Shown here: in pieces, positions 26,204 to 34,515 of the stretch
How positions within the stretch are numbered: the first letter of the stretch is position 1
Layout: the number at the start of each line of letters is the position of its first letter
Assembly (NCBI GenBank): GCA_029938085.1
Contig: JAPYOS010000003.1
Location: 62,001-126,000 of the forward strand
DNA length: 64,000 nt
Reading direction: 5' to 3'
Source: Oceanospirillaceae bacterium
GTDB taxonomy: Bacteria; Pseudomonadota; Gammaproteobacteria; Pseudomonadales; Balneatricaceae
The notes under the pieces: generated by a model
The model's database searches: none
Seen by the model: the letters and a program-made list of their open reading frames with translations, nothing else
What the model was told of the DNA's origin: nothing
Program-made: the position numbers and the translations under genes

Positions 26204-26819
26204 TTCCAGTGAGGTGGTGGGCGTTATCCTTGCAGGTGGTTTGGCGCGGCGTATGGGCGGTGGTGACAAGTCTATGCTTAAGCTGGGCGGGCGGCGCATT
26301 TTGGACTATGTGATTGAGTCTGCCCAAAACCAACTGGAGACAGTCATCATTAATGCCAATGGTGCTCCAGACCGGTTTGCGGAATTTAATCTGCCGGTCC
26401 AGGCCGACATAGTGCCTGATTTTGCGGGCCCTTTAGCGGGTGTTGTGTCGGCCATGGCATGGGTAAAACAAAACAAGCCAACCGCTACCCATATCATCAC
26501 TGTAGCGGCGGATACCCCATTTTTTCCAACTGACTATGTCACACGTATGCTGGCGTTGATACAGCTAAAACAACAACGCCTAGCATGTGCGAGTTATCAG
26601 GGCCGTACTCAACCGGTGTTTGGCCTATGGCCAGTTGATTTATCTGATGACTTATACAAAGCTTTGGTAGAAGACGACGTGCGTAAAGTGGATCGTTTTA
26701 CTGCGCCCTACGGCGTTGCTGATGTGACCTTTGACGAGCTGGAAGATAATCCGTTTTTCAACGTCAATAAACCAGAAGATATCGCCATAGGCGAGCAACA
26801 GCTGGCCCAACAAAGGTAA
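26193..26819 (+). CDS. mobA: molybdenum cofactor guanylyltransferase
   Basis: 208 residues. It joins GMP to molybdopterin to make the MGD form of the cofactor used by the formate dehydrogenase encoded upstream. N-terminal nucleotidyltransferase signature VILAGGLARRMGGGDKSML, then VPDFAGPLAGV and AADTPFFP, and C-terminal FFNVNKPEDI, all as in MobA. Starts within the end of fdhD (11-bp overlap), indicating coupled translation. Normal length. The matching MobB is not beside it but fused to MoeA about 4 kb away. Confidence 0.94.
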   Translation: MLIDSSEVVGVILAGGLARRMGGGDKSMLKLGGRRILDYVIESAQNQLETVIINANGAPDRFAEFNLPVQADIVPDFAGPLAGVVSAMAWVKQNKPTATHIITVAADTPFFPTDYVTRMLALIQLKQQRLACASYQGRTQPVFGLWPVDLSDDLYKALVEDDVRKVDRFTAPYGVADVTFDELEDNPFFNVNKPEDIAIGEQQLAQQR

Positions 26820-26922
26820 TTATATTACGTCTATTATAGGGCTATTGGGCGGTGAGTTTTTAGTCGTATACAGCATCAGTGTGTAAGGCTACACTCAGGT
26901 TTTGATTGCTAGAGAAATCACT

Positions 26923-28080
26923 ATGTTAGCCGAAGCCAAATCCCGCACCGTTGCACTGCAATCGCAGATGCAAGCACATAACATTCCCTTTGGGCTATTT
27001 ACCGACGAAAGCTCTATTGCTTATTTGGCCGGTTTCTGGGGTTATCTTGGTATCGAATTTGGTCGCCCAACTATGCTGGTGATGCCAGCAGTAGGCTCGC
27101 CCACGGTCATCACCCCGTTAATGGAATCGGAAATGGTAGAGGCCATGACATGGGTTGAAGACATTAGAGTGTGGGAAGACTTTGGTAGCAAAAGTTGGCA
27201 AGCCGCCTTGGCTAAAGTTTTAGGCCCTAAGCCTGAGTCTATTTGGTTGGAACTGCCTACTGTACCAGCCATTGTGCGTAATTATTTAGGCCAAGACTAC
27301 GCAGCCGTGCCCCTATGTGACATTGCGCCTGTGTTAGGCCAACAACGTACTATCAAATCTGCGCTAGAAATTGAGGTGATGTCTCAAGCAGGCAGTATTG
27401 CGGGGGCCATGATGCAAGCTGCCCATGAATCTTTAGCCGAAGGTGTTCCCGAATATGAATCGGCCTTGGCGGTGATCAACGCGGGCACTAAAAAAGCAGC
27501 TGGCTTCCTAACCGACACGGGGTGGGAGCGTTTTGTATCGCCCATGATCCACAATTTGCAAATTCTTCAAAGCGGTCGTGACACCTCTATGGTGCATCGA
27601 CGAGCGAGTGTGCGCACCTATCAACGTGCCGACCCGGTTTATTTTTGTTTTTGCAATATGGCCCAGTTTAAGCAGTACAAATTGGGCTTTGATCGTATGT
27701 TTCATATTGGCGAAGTGACCGACCAAGCCGCCGAGGTACAGATGGCTGCGATAGAGGCTCAACAAGCTGCCATAGCAGCGATAAAACCTGGCGTCACTGC
27801 CGAACAGGTGGCAGCCGCCGCTAATGCAGTATATCAACAGCGTGGCTATGAAACGGGGTACCGAACTGGGCGTTCTATTGGCGTAGCCTACTTAGAAGCA
27901 CCAGAGCTTAAGCACGGCGATACCACCATATTGCAGGCCGGTATGACGTTTGCGGTGGATGGTGGAATTTCTATTGATGGTGTAACGGCGGGGCGTATTG
28001 GCGATTCTATCGTGGTGACAGAAAGTGGCTGCGACTACCTTACCCAATACCCACGCCAGTTACTGGTAACCAATAGCTAA
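26923..28080 (+). CDS. M24-fold (creatinase/aminopeptidase P-like) protein lacking all metal ligands
   Basis: 385 residues from ATG 26923; a TTG at 26902 is also in frame. The N-terminal creatinase-like domain (about 1-140) is followed by a pita-bread domain. In metallopeptidases the five ligands are D, D, H, E, E. Here the aligned residues are C242 (in DPVYFCF), G255 (LGFDRMF), R317 (RTGRSIG), D346 (MTFAVDGG) and G360 (GRIGDSI), so dinuclear metal binding is very unlikely. H225 (VHRRAS) matches the catalytic histidine region of creatinase, a metal-free member. Hence a creatinase-like or other C-N hydrolase, not a peptidase. Followed by a nitrilase-type hydrolase after 1 bp, suggesting joint action on a nitrogen compound. 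Confidence 0.8.
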   Translation: MLAEAKSRTVALQSQMQAHNIPFGLFTDESSIAYLAGFWGYLGIEFGRPTMLVMPAVGSPTVITPLMESEMVEAMTWVEDIRVWEDFGSKSWQAALAKVLGPKPESIWLELPTVPAIVRNYLGQDYAAVPLCDIAPVLGQQRTIKSALEIEVMSQAGSIAGAMMQAAHESLAEGVPEYESALAVINAGTKKAAGFLTDTGWERFVSPMIHNLQILQSGRDTSMVHRRASVRTYQRADPVYFCFCNMAQFKQYKLGFDRMFHIGEVTDQAAEVQMAAIEAQQAAIAAIKPGVTAEQVAAAANAVYQQRGYETGYRTGRSIGVAYLEAPELKHGDTTILQAGMTFAVDGGISIDGVTAGRIGDSIVVTESGCDYLTQYPRQLLVTNS

Positions 28081-28081
28081 T

Positions 28082-28900
28082 ATGGATACCAAACTTAAAA
28101 TCGCAGTTGCTCAAATAGATGCTAGCCGAGCGGCAGGTGAGGCACGTATACAGTGGCTCGAGCAACAATTGTATGCCGCACAAGAACAGGGCGTAGAGCT
28201 TCTGGTTTTACCTGAACTTTTTGTTACTGGTTATAACGTGGGCTCCCAGGTGGAGACATTGGCAGAACCAGCCGACGGTGCAACTGCAAAAGCGATAGCG
28301 GGGTTAGCGCAGAAGCACCAAGTTGCCATTCACTACGGCTTTTCCGAACGTGATGGCAGCAAGCTATATAATGCGGCGCAATGTATCGGACCCGAAGGCT
28401 ACGTTCTTGGCCACTATCGAAAACGGGTGTTGCCACCGGGCTTCGAGGCTACATTTTTTACCAAGGGAGATGAAGTAGGTCTATTCCAATGGCGTGGTTT
28501 CACCATTGGCATGCTTATTTGTTATGACGCAGAATTTCCAGAGCTGGTGCGCCAACTGGCTTTAGCGGGTGCAGATATCATTCTTGTGCCTACGGCGTTG
28601 GGTCGTCAGTGGGGTTGGGTAGCACAGCAAATGATGCCTACACGGGGCTATGAAAATGGTGTTTATTTTGTATACGCAAACTATTGTGGTGAAGAGAATG
28701 GCATGGCTTTTTTGGGTGAGGGTTTTATTGGTTGTCCCATAGGACGACAGCAGCAAGACAAGCAAGACTTAGCTCGTGCAGGTTCTGATGAAGCGCTAAT
28801 TGTTGCTACAATCAAGCTTGAGCGCGTCAAATTAGCTCAGGCCCGCTTGCCATACCTGATGGACTATCATCATGTTATAAAAGCAGGAAGTTTAATTTGA
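28082..28900 (+). CDS. nitrilase-superfamily amidohydrolase
   Basis: 272 residues with the Glu-Lys-Cys triad in place: E45 (LPELFVTGY), K114 (HYRKRVL) and C147 (ICYDAEFPE). These enzymes hydrolyse amides, carbamoyl groups or nitriles; the overall pattern (VAQID start, GFSERDG, YANYCG) fits aliphatic amidase / carbamoylputrescine-type branches rather than NAD synthetase or true nitrilases. It begins 1 bp after the M24-fold gene and overlaps ynfA by 4 bp, so it belongs to the same transcript. Likely breaks an amide released by, or fed to, the M24-fold enzyme. Substrate unknown. Confidence 0.88.
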   Translation: MDTKLKIAVAQIDASRAAGEARIQWLEQQLYAAQEQGVELLVLPELFVTGYNVGSQVETLAEPADGATAKAIAGLAQKHQVAIHYGFSERDGSKLYNAAQCIGPEGYVLGHYRKRVLPPGFEATFFTKGDEVGLFQWRGFTIGMLICYDAEFPELVRQLALAGADIILVPTALGRQWGWVAQQMMPTRGYENGVYFVYANYCGEENGMAFLGEGFIGCPIGRQQQDKQDLARAGSDEALIVATIKLERVKLAQARLPYLMDYHHVIKAGSLI

Positions 28901-29226
28901 TTTTAAACACAATAGGCCTTTTCGTATTAACTGCACTAGCCGAAATTGTGGGTTGCTTCCTACCCTATCTTTGGTTGCGCAAGGACGGATCTAGCTGGTT
29001 GTTAATTCCTGCTGTGGTCAGTTTGGGCTTATTTGTTTGGCTGCTAACGCTGCACCCGGCTGCAAGTGGCAGAGTGTATGCCGCCTATGGTGGAGTTTAT
29101 GTGGCAACGGCACTGGTTTGGCTGAGAGTTGTTGATGATATAAAGCCAACCTCCTGGGATTGGCTGGGTGTCGGTGTGGTGCTGCTGGGGGTGTCCATTA
29201 TAGTATTGGGTTGGCGCAACGGGTAA
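28897..29226 (+). CDS. ynfA: YnfA-family small membrane protein (UPF0060)
   Basis: 109 residues, four hydrophobic segments. Family signature features: [17 protein letters not shown] near the start and [19 protein letters not shown] in the third segment, then a final [16 protein letters not shown] helix. Related to SMR-type small transporters, and implicated in drug efflux in some enterobacteria, but its natural substrate is not known. Starts with TTG overlapping the nitrilase TGA stop (TTGA), with AGGAAG upstream. So it is translated at the end of the M24-nitrilase operon. Confidence 0.9.
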   Translation: MILNTIGLFVLTALAEIVGCFLPYLWLRKDGSSWLLIPAVVSLGLFVWLLTLHPAASGRVYAAYGGVYVATALVWLRVVDDIKPTSWDWLGVGVVLLGVSIIVLGWRNG

Positions 29227-29318
29227 GTGCTCGCCTATGCATGGTCACAATATTCCGATGGTTTGGTACGCAACTTACTTTAAGGCCATCGTTTTCTACC
29301 TTCTATTCAGGTTTTATA

Positions 29319-30257
29319 ATGACATTATCTATCAATACAGCCATGGGTGCACGAGAGTGGCTTATGTTGATTACCTTGTCGGTTTTATGGGGCGGATCCT
29401 TCTTTTTTGTGGGTGTTGCCGTTGCAGAATTGCCGACCCTAACGATCGTCACCTTACGTGTGGGGTTAGCCGCTGTTACGCTTTGGCTCATTGCCTTGAT
29501 CATGGGTTTACGGCCGCCTAAAAGCCTAAAAATATGGCTGGCATTTATCACTATGGGGTTGCTGAATAATGTCATCCCTTTTAGTCTTATCGTGTGGGGG
29601 CAAACTCACATTGCGTCTGGACTGGCATCGGTTCTTAATGCAACCACACCGTTGTTTGGGGTGGTGGTGGCTGGTTTGTTATTAGCAGACGAACGCGCCA
29701 CGCCAATGAAGTTAGCTGGCGTAGTGGTTGGGTTTATGGGTGTGGTGGTAATGATAGGCATGCCTAATGCGAACATGGCTGGGCAAGGCGCTATACTTGC
29801 TCAGGTGGCCATATTGGTTGCGGCATTGTCCTATGCATTCGCAGGTGTGTTTGGGCGCCGTTTTAAGGGCATGGGTTTGAGTCCGGTGGTTATTGCAGCA
29901 GGCCAAGTTACTGGTTCGAGCTTGGTGTTGGCGCCCGTCGCGTTATATATCGATGGACTGCCTACACTATTAGGCACCGACGCTCCCAGCCTTGGAACTT
30001 GGGCATCCATACTCACCTTAGCCGTATTTTCTACGGCCTTGGCCTACGTGCTGTATTTTAAAATACTGGCGTCAGCTGGCGCCACTAACATCATGCTGGT
30101 GACATTGTTGGTACCTGTGTCCGCGATATTATTGGGGTCGCTGTTTTTGCATGAAGCCTTAGAGTGGGTTCATTTTGTAGGCATGGGGCTTATAGCAATG
30201 GGTTTGGCGGTGATTGACGGACGACTAATCACCATTGTTAAAAATAGAAAAGGATAG
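29319..30257 (+). CDS. EamA/DMT-superfamily transporter
   Basis: 312 residues from ATG 29319; the frame is open further upstream, but those residues are not EamA-like and overlap ynfA. Ten hydrophobic segments in two EamA repeats (first WLMLITLSVLWGGSFFFVG, second from about residue 155). Typical motifs: WGQTHIASGLASVLNATTPLF and FSTALAYVLYFKILASAGA. Inner-membrane exporter or importer of metabolites such as amino acids; substrate not predictable. Spaced 92 bp after ynfA, so it may have its own promoter; the next gene follows after 5 bp. Confidence 0.88.
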   Translation: MTLSINTAMGAREWLMLITLSVLWGGSFFFVGVAVAELPTLTIVTLRVGLAAVTLWLIALIMGLRPPKSLKIWLAFITMGLLNNVIPFSLIVWGQTHIASGLASVLNATTPLFGVVVAGLLLADERATPMKLAGVVVGFMGVVVMIGMPNANMAGQGAILAQVAILVAALSYAFAGVFGRRFKGMGLSPVVIAAGQVTGSSLVLAPVALYIDGLPTLLGTDAPSLGTWASILTLAVFSTALAYVLYFKILASAGATNIMLVTLLVPVSAILLGSLFLHEALEWVHFVGMGLIAMGLAVIDGRLITIVKNRKG

Positions 30258-30262
30258 AAAAT

Positions 30263-30898
30263 ATGCAAACATCATCTAACGAGCAGGTTAGCAAAATGTA
30301 TGACGACGTTTCGTCTAGCTATAACGCGATGATGGCAACGGAAATCAAGCTGCCTATTTATAACAAGGTCATGACTCGATTACATGATTCCATTACGGGT
30401 TTGCCGGGTTCGATTGTGGATACGTCTTGTGGCAGTGGTCATATGCTGGTTATGTACCATGAGCAATTTGATCAAGATCGTGCGCTAATCGGTGTTGATT
30501 TATCACCTGAGATGGTTGCTATCACGTCTCAACGAATTGGCGATTATGCCAAGGTGGTTGTTTCTGACATGCGTGAATTACATCTGTTGGAAAATAATTC
30601 AGCCGCAGCAGTGATTAGCTTTTTCGCACTTCATCATTTAGATGCCGCAGGCATTAAAGCGGCATTGACAGAATGGCACCGAGTTTTGGCCTCTGGTGGC
30701 CAGTTGGTTGTTGCTGCTTGGGAAGGTGAGGGTGCCATCGATTATGGTGATGCGGCCAGTATTGTGGCTTTGCGCTATACCGCCGAAGAGCTAGCACAAT
30801 GGACCGTAGAGAGCGGTTTTGTTGTCACCGAATGTGATGTGGAAGAAGTGGATGAAATGCCAATGGATGCCATTTATTTGGCGTTAGCGAAGTCTTAG
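30263..30898 (+). CDS. class I SAM-dependent methyltransferase
   Basis: 211 residues. SAM-binding motif I is VDTSCGSGHML (one residue shifted from the usual DxGxGxG), the acidic loop is IGVDLSPEMV, and motif IV region reads ISFFALHHLD. The C-terminal part is short. The acceptor cannot be predicted. It follows the EamA gene after 5 bp (likely one transcript) and its stop overlaps that of the convergent mobB-moeA gene by 4 bp. Confidence 0.85.
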   Translation: MQTSSNEQVSKMYDDVSSSYNAMMATEIKLPIYNKVMTRLHDSITGLPGSIVDTSCGSGHMLVMYHEQFDQDRALIGVDLSPEMVAITSQRIGDYAKVVVSDMRELHLLENNSAAAVISFFALHHLDAAGIKAALTEWHRVLASGGQLVVAAWEGEGAIDYGDAASIVALRYTAEELAQWTVESGFVVTECDVEEVDEMPMDAIYLALAKS

Positions 30899-32691
30899 GC
30901 ATCACCCATTCCAAAACTTGCAAACGGAATAAAACTCACAAGGCTGCCTTCCGGTACGCTGGTGGTGGTTTCGTCTAGTTCCACTAAACCATCAGCTCGG
31001 GTCATAGAGGTGAGAATGCCAGAGCCATGTGATGCACTGCGTTTAAGTAAAATTTCACCATTGTTTTGGTGCTCTTGAAATACTCTTAACCACTCCCTTC
31101 GACCGACTTTTTTCTGCACCCCAAAGCCTAGCTTTTGTGGGTAAGACTTAGGTCGGTGCCAACCACCGCCACTCAGGGCGCGAATTAACGGCTGGCCAAA
31201 CATCAAAGTGCACACGTTGGCCGCTACAGGATTGCCGGGTAGGCCAAGGAAAAAGGCATTGCCCACCTTGCCAAAGGCCAGCGGCCGGCCCGGCTTAATG
31301 GCCAAGCGCCATGCGTGTACTTCACCTAAATCTTTTAATACCGCCGCTACGTGGTCATGGCTGCCTGTAGAAGCACCGCCAGAGGTGATGATGAGCTGGT
31401 GGCTCGCGCTGGCTGCATCTAAGGCTGCGCGCACAGTGTCATAGTCATCGGCTAAAATGCCTAAGTCGGTCACGTCACAATGTAGGCTGGTTAATAACGC
31501 TTTAAGTAAGTGGCGATTAACGTCATAGATGCCATCTTCTGGCAACTCTTCACCTAGTTCATACACTTCGTTTCCGGTAGAAAATAGCGCCACTTTTACT
31601 TTGTCATAAACGTTCAGTTGGGCGTGGCCAGCAGCTGCCGCTAAACCAATGTCTTGTGGGCGAATTTGTTGGCCTTGGTGAATAATGATTTCACCGGCTA
31701 TTACGTCTTCGCCCTGAGGGCGCCAGTTGTCATGGGCCTTACAGTCCTTTGGAAAGCACACGCAGTTGTTGGCAAGGATAACGTCTTCTTGCATTACCAC
31801 GGTATTAGTACCTGCGGGCATGCGAGCACCGGTGAGTACACGAATGCAGTGCCCCGCCTGCAAGGTGAGTTTGGCACTGCCGCCTGCGTTGGCTTCTACT
31901 GCCATAAGGGGCAGGGTGAAATCTTGTGTTTGGTTCAAATGGTCGTAGTTGAAGGCATAACCGTCGACTGCGACGTTATCGAAACGTGGGCTGTCGTAAG
32001 GTGTGGTGAGGTCTGCGGCTAAACGACGGTTCATGCACTGGTCTAGCGGCAACCATAGGTTGGCTAGGGTTTGTTGTGAGGTGATGGCAGACTCTACTTG
32101 CGTTTGCATGCGCTGCCACACCGTAGATGCGGGTAGTAGCTGTTGGTCTGGGCTATAACAATCGTTAGTGTTTGTGGCTGGCGTGGTTGAACCTGGGATC
32201 AATCCAGTGTGTTGCAGTACAAAATTGGTCACTTGTTCTATGTTGTTGATGTCCAACTGTGGCAGGTCGATGTCTAAGGCGTCTTTGTCTGTAGCTATCG
32301 CTACTATGTTGGGCATTTGATAGGCCAAAAAACCACGTTTATTGAGATTGCGTACCACTTCTAGTTTCGGGTGAGCAGACCCTTTGTAGCCTTCAACGAT
32401 GATAATGTCGCACGGCGAAAACAGGTTGGTTAATTGTGCTAGTGAGGGTTCTTGCTCACCTCGTAACTCATGCATCAAAGCCCAGCGCTGGTCCGTTGCC
32501 ACTAGGGTTTCGTGGGCACCCGCAACACGATGGCGGTAGCTGTCTCGTCCGGGTTGGTCTATGTCTACGTTATGGTGCGCATGTTTGACGGACGACACTT
32601 TATAACCCAGGTGTGTGAGCTGGCTAATGAGCCGCTCCACAAGGGTGGTTTTGCCGTTATTTTTCCATCCGACAATGCCGAAAACTTGCAT
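30895..32691 (-). CDS. MobB-MoeA fusion, molybdenum cofactor synthesis
   Basis: 598 residues. Residues 1 to about 165 are MobB: P-loop GWKNNGKTTL, then SVKHAHH and IIVEGYKGSAHPKLEVVR, a GTP-binding partner of MobA. Residues about 190-598 are MoeA: PYDSPRFDNVAVDGYAF, VLTGARMPAGTNTVVMQED, STGNEVYELGE, TSGGASTGSHDHV and LPGNPVAA. MoeA inserts molybdate into adenylated molybdopterin. Both steps feed the formate dehydrogenase at 20-24.5 kb. Single-gene unit facing the sox operon across 235 bp. Intact, with no frame problem at the domain junction. Confidence 0.93.
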   Translation of the reverse strand: MQVFGIVGWKNNGKTTLVERLISQLTHLGYKVSSVKHAHHNVDIDQPGRDSYRHRVAGAHETLVATDQRWALMHELRGEQEPSLAQLTNLFSPCDIIIVEGYKGSAHPKLEVVRNLNKRGFLAYQMPNIVAIATDKDALDIDLPQLDINNIEQVTNFVLQHTGLIPGSTTPATNTNDCYSPDQQLLPASTVWQRMQTQVESAITSQQTLANLWLPLDQCMNRRLAADLTTPYDSPRFDNVAVDGYAFNYDHLNQTQDFTLPLMAVEANAGGSAKLTLQAGHCIRVLTGARMPAGTNTVVMQEDVILANNCVCFPKDCKAHDNWRPQGEDVIAGEIIIHQGQQIRPQDIGLAAAAGHAQLNVYDKVKVALFSTGNEVYELGEELPEDGIYDVNRHLLKALLTSLHCDVTDLGILADDYDTVRAALDAASASHQLIITSGGASTGSHDHVAAVLKDLGEVHAWRLAIKPGRPLAFGKVGNAFFLGLPGNPVAANVCTLMFGQPLIRALSGGGWHRPKSYPQKLGFGVQKKVGRREWLRVFQEHQNNGEILLKRSASHGSGILTSMTRADGLVELDETTTSVPEGSLVSFIPFASFGMGDA

Positions 32692-32926
32692 GGTGAAAAT
32701 ACCTAATGTGCTACGTTAATATGGGGTGATTGTACTGTATTTTTTGCCCTAAGGGGCTGGGCCTAAGTCATATGTATGGCTTTAGTTGAGGCCTTTATCT
32801 GCCTACTTCTGTTTGGGTCGCAATTGAATAAGAGACTAAGTCTTGGTTTTAGGACAATGTTGCAGCGAAATCAGACTCAGCAGCCGTATTCTGTAACCAC
32901 GGCACCGAACTTTAGCGAGTGACCAC

Positions 32927-34177
32927 ATGAAAAAGTACTCAGGCTTTAGCCTCTTTAAACATTCCCTTAGCCACCACGAAAACTGGCAGGCCGCATGGCG
33001 CAGTCCACAGCCCAAGAAAGAATACGATGTCATTATCGTCGGTGGTGGTGGCCACGGTTTAGCCACGGCTTACTACTTGGCTAAAGTACACGGCATTACC
33101 AATGTTGCCGTGTTAGAAAAAGGCTACTTAGGTGGTGGTAACACCGCACGTAACACCACCATCGTGCGTTCTAACTACCTGTGGGATGAAGCCTCTAAGT
33201 TGTATGATCACTCGTTAGACCTATGGAAAGATTTAAGCCAAGACTTAAACTACAACGTGATGTTCAGTCAGCGTGGTGTTTTAAACCTAGGCCACAACCT
33301 ACAAGACATGCGTGACATTGAGCGTCGCGTAAACGCCAACCGTTTGAACGGCATTGATGGCGTGGTTTTGAATACTGCCGAAGTAAAAGAAATTGTACCT
33401 ATTATTAACGACTCCCAAGACATTCGTTACCCTGTATTGGGCGCGTCTTGGCAGGCCACTGGCGGCGTTGCTCGTCACGATGCCGTGGCATGGGGCTTTG
33501 CCCGTGGTGCCGACAGCATGGGTGTCGACCTGATCCAACAGTGCGAAGTAACAGACATTGTTACCGAAGATGGCGCTGTAGTAGGTGTTCAAACCACGCA
33601 AGGCTTCATTGGTTCTAAGAAAGTAGCCTGTGTAACCGCCGGCAACTCTGGTGTGATGGCGGCCATGGTTGGCCTGCGTCTACCGATTGAATCGCGTCCT
33701 CTACAAGCACTAGTGTCTGAACCGATTAAGCCAATTATTGATACCGTAGTGATGTCTAACGCCGTTCACGCTTACGTGAGCCAATCTGACAAAGGTGACT
33801 TAGTTATTGGTGCAGGTGCAGACTCTTACAACGGTTATGGCCAACGCGGTAGTTTTAACGTGGTAGAACATACCATGTCGGCTATTTGTGAGTTATTCCC
33901 TATGTTTAGCCGTGTACGCATGAACCGTGCATGGGGTGGTATTGTAGATACCTGCCCAGACGCATGTCCCATCATCTCTAAAACGAGTATTAAAGGTTTG
34001 TACTTCAACTGCGGTTGGGGCACGGGCGGTTTTAAGGCGACACCTGGTTCTGGCAATGTATTTGCTCACACCTTGGCGCACGATGAAGCGCATCCCCTAG
34101 CTGCACCTTTTTCGATTGATCGTTTCAGCACTGGCCACTTAATTGACGAGCACGGCGCTGCCGGCGTTGCTCACTAA
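32927..34177 (+). CDS. soxB: sarcosine oxidase beta subunit
   Basis: 416 residues. Heterotetrameric sarcosine oxidase converts sarcosine, O2 and THF to glycine, H2O2 and 5,10-methylene-THF. Beta holds the active-site FAD and the covalent FMN. Seen: dinucleotide motif [36 protein letters not shown] (family signature), and H184 in [12 protein letters not shown], which corresponds to the FMN-attached histidine (His173 region) of the Corynebacterium enzyme. Length is normal. First gene of soxBDAG; GAGTGA lies before the ATG. Confidence 0.95.
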   Translation: MKKYSGFSLFKHSLSHHENWQAAWRSPQPKKEYDVIIVGGGGHGLATAYYLAKVHGITNVAVLEKGYLGGGNTARNTTIVRSNYLWDEASKLYDHSLDLWKDLSQDLNYNVMFSQRGVLNLGHNLQDMRDIERRVNANRLNGIDGVVLNTAEVKEIVPIINDSQDIRYPVLGASWQATGGVARHDAVAWGFARGADSMGVDLIQQCEVTDIVTEDGAVVGVQTTQGFIGSKKVACVTAGNSGVMAAMVGLRLPIESRPLQALVSEPIKPIIDTVVMSNAVHAYVSQSDKGDLVIGAGADSYNGYGQRGSFNVVEHTMSAICELFPMFSRVRMNRAWGGIVDTCPDACPIISKTSIKGLYFNCGWGTGGFKATPGSGNVFAHTLAHDEAHPLAAPFSIDRFSTGHLIDEHGAAGVAH

Positions 34178-34200
34178 ACCCACACTAAGGAGACATACAC

Positions 34201-34515
34201 ATGCACCATATTTACTGCCCTTACTGTGAGGAAATGCGTGAAGAAGAGGAATACTCTTACACGGGTGAAGCTCACATTGAACGTCCTAAAGACCCTGCTG
34301 CTATCAGCGATGAAGCATGGGCTGACTACATGTTTTTCCGTTCTAACCCACGCGGTATCCACCATGAAATGTGGTACCACGCGGCCGGTTGTCGTCGTTA
34401 TTTCAACGCCACCCGCGACACACAAAGCTACAAAGTTCACGAGACTTATAAAATGGGCGAAATGCCAAGCATTACTGCCGAAACTCTGGCACAAGCCAAG
34501 GGAGACGCGTCATGA
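34201..34515 (+). CDS. soxD: sarcosine oxidase delta subunit
   Basis: 104 residues, small zinc subunit of sarcosine oxidase. The four ligands expected from the structure are visible: C6 and C9 (YCPYC), H60 and C64 (HAAGC). The family signature WADYMFFRSNPRGIHHEMW is intact. Starts 23 bp after soxB with an AAGGAG ribosome site, and overlaps soxA by 4 bp (ATGA). Cytoplasmic, structural role. Confidence 0.95.
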   Translation: MHHIYCPYCEEMREEEEYSYTGEAHIERPKDPAAISDEAWADYMFFRSNPRGIHHEMWYHAAGCRRYFNATRDTQSYKVHETYKMGEMPSITAETLAQAKGDAS

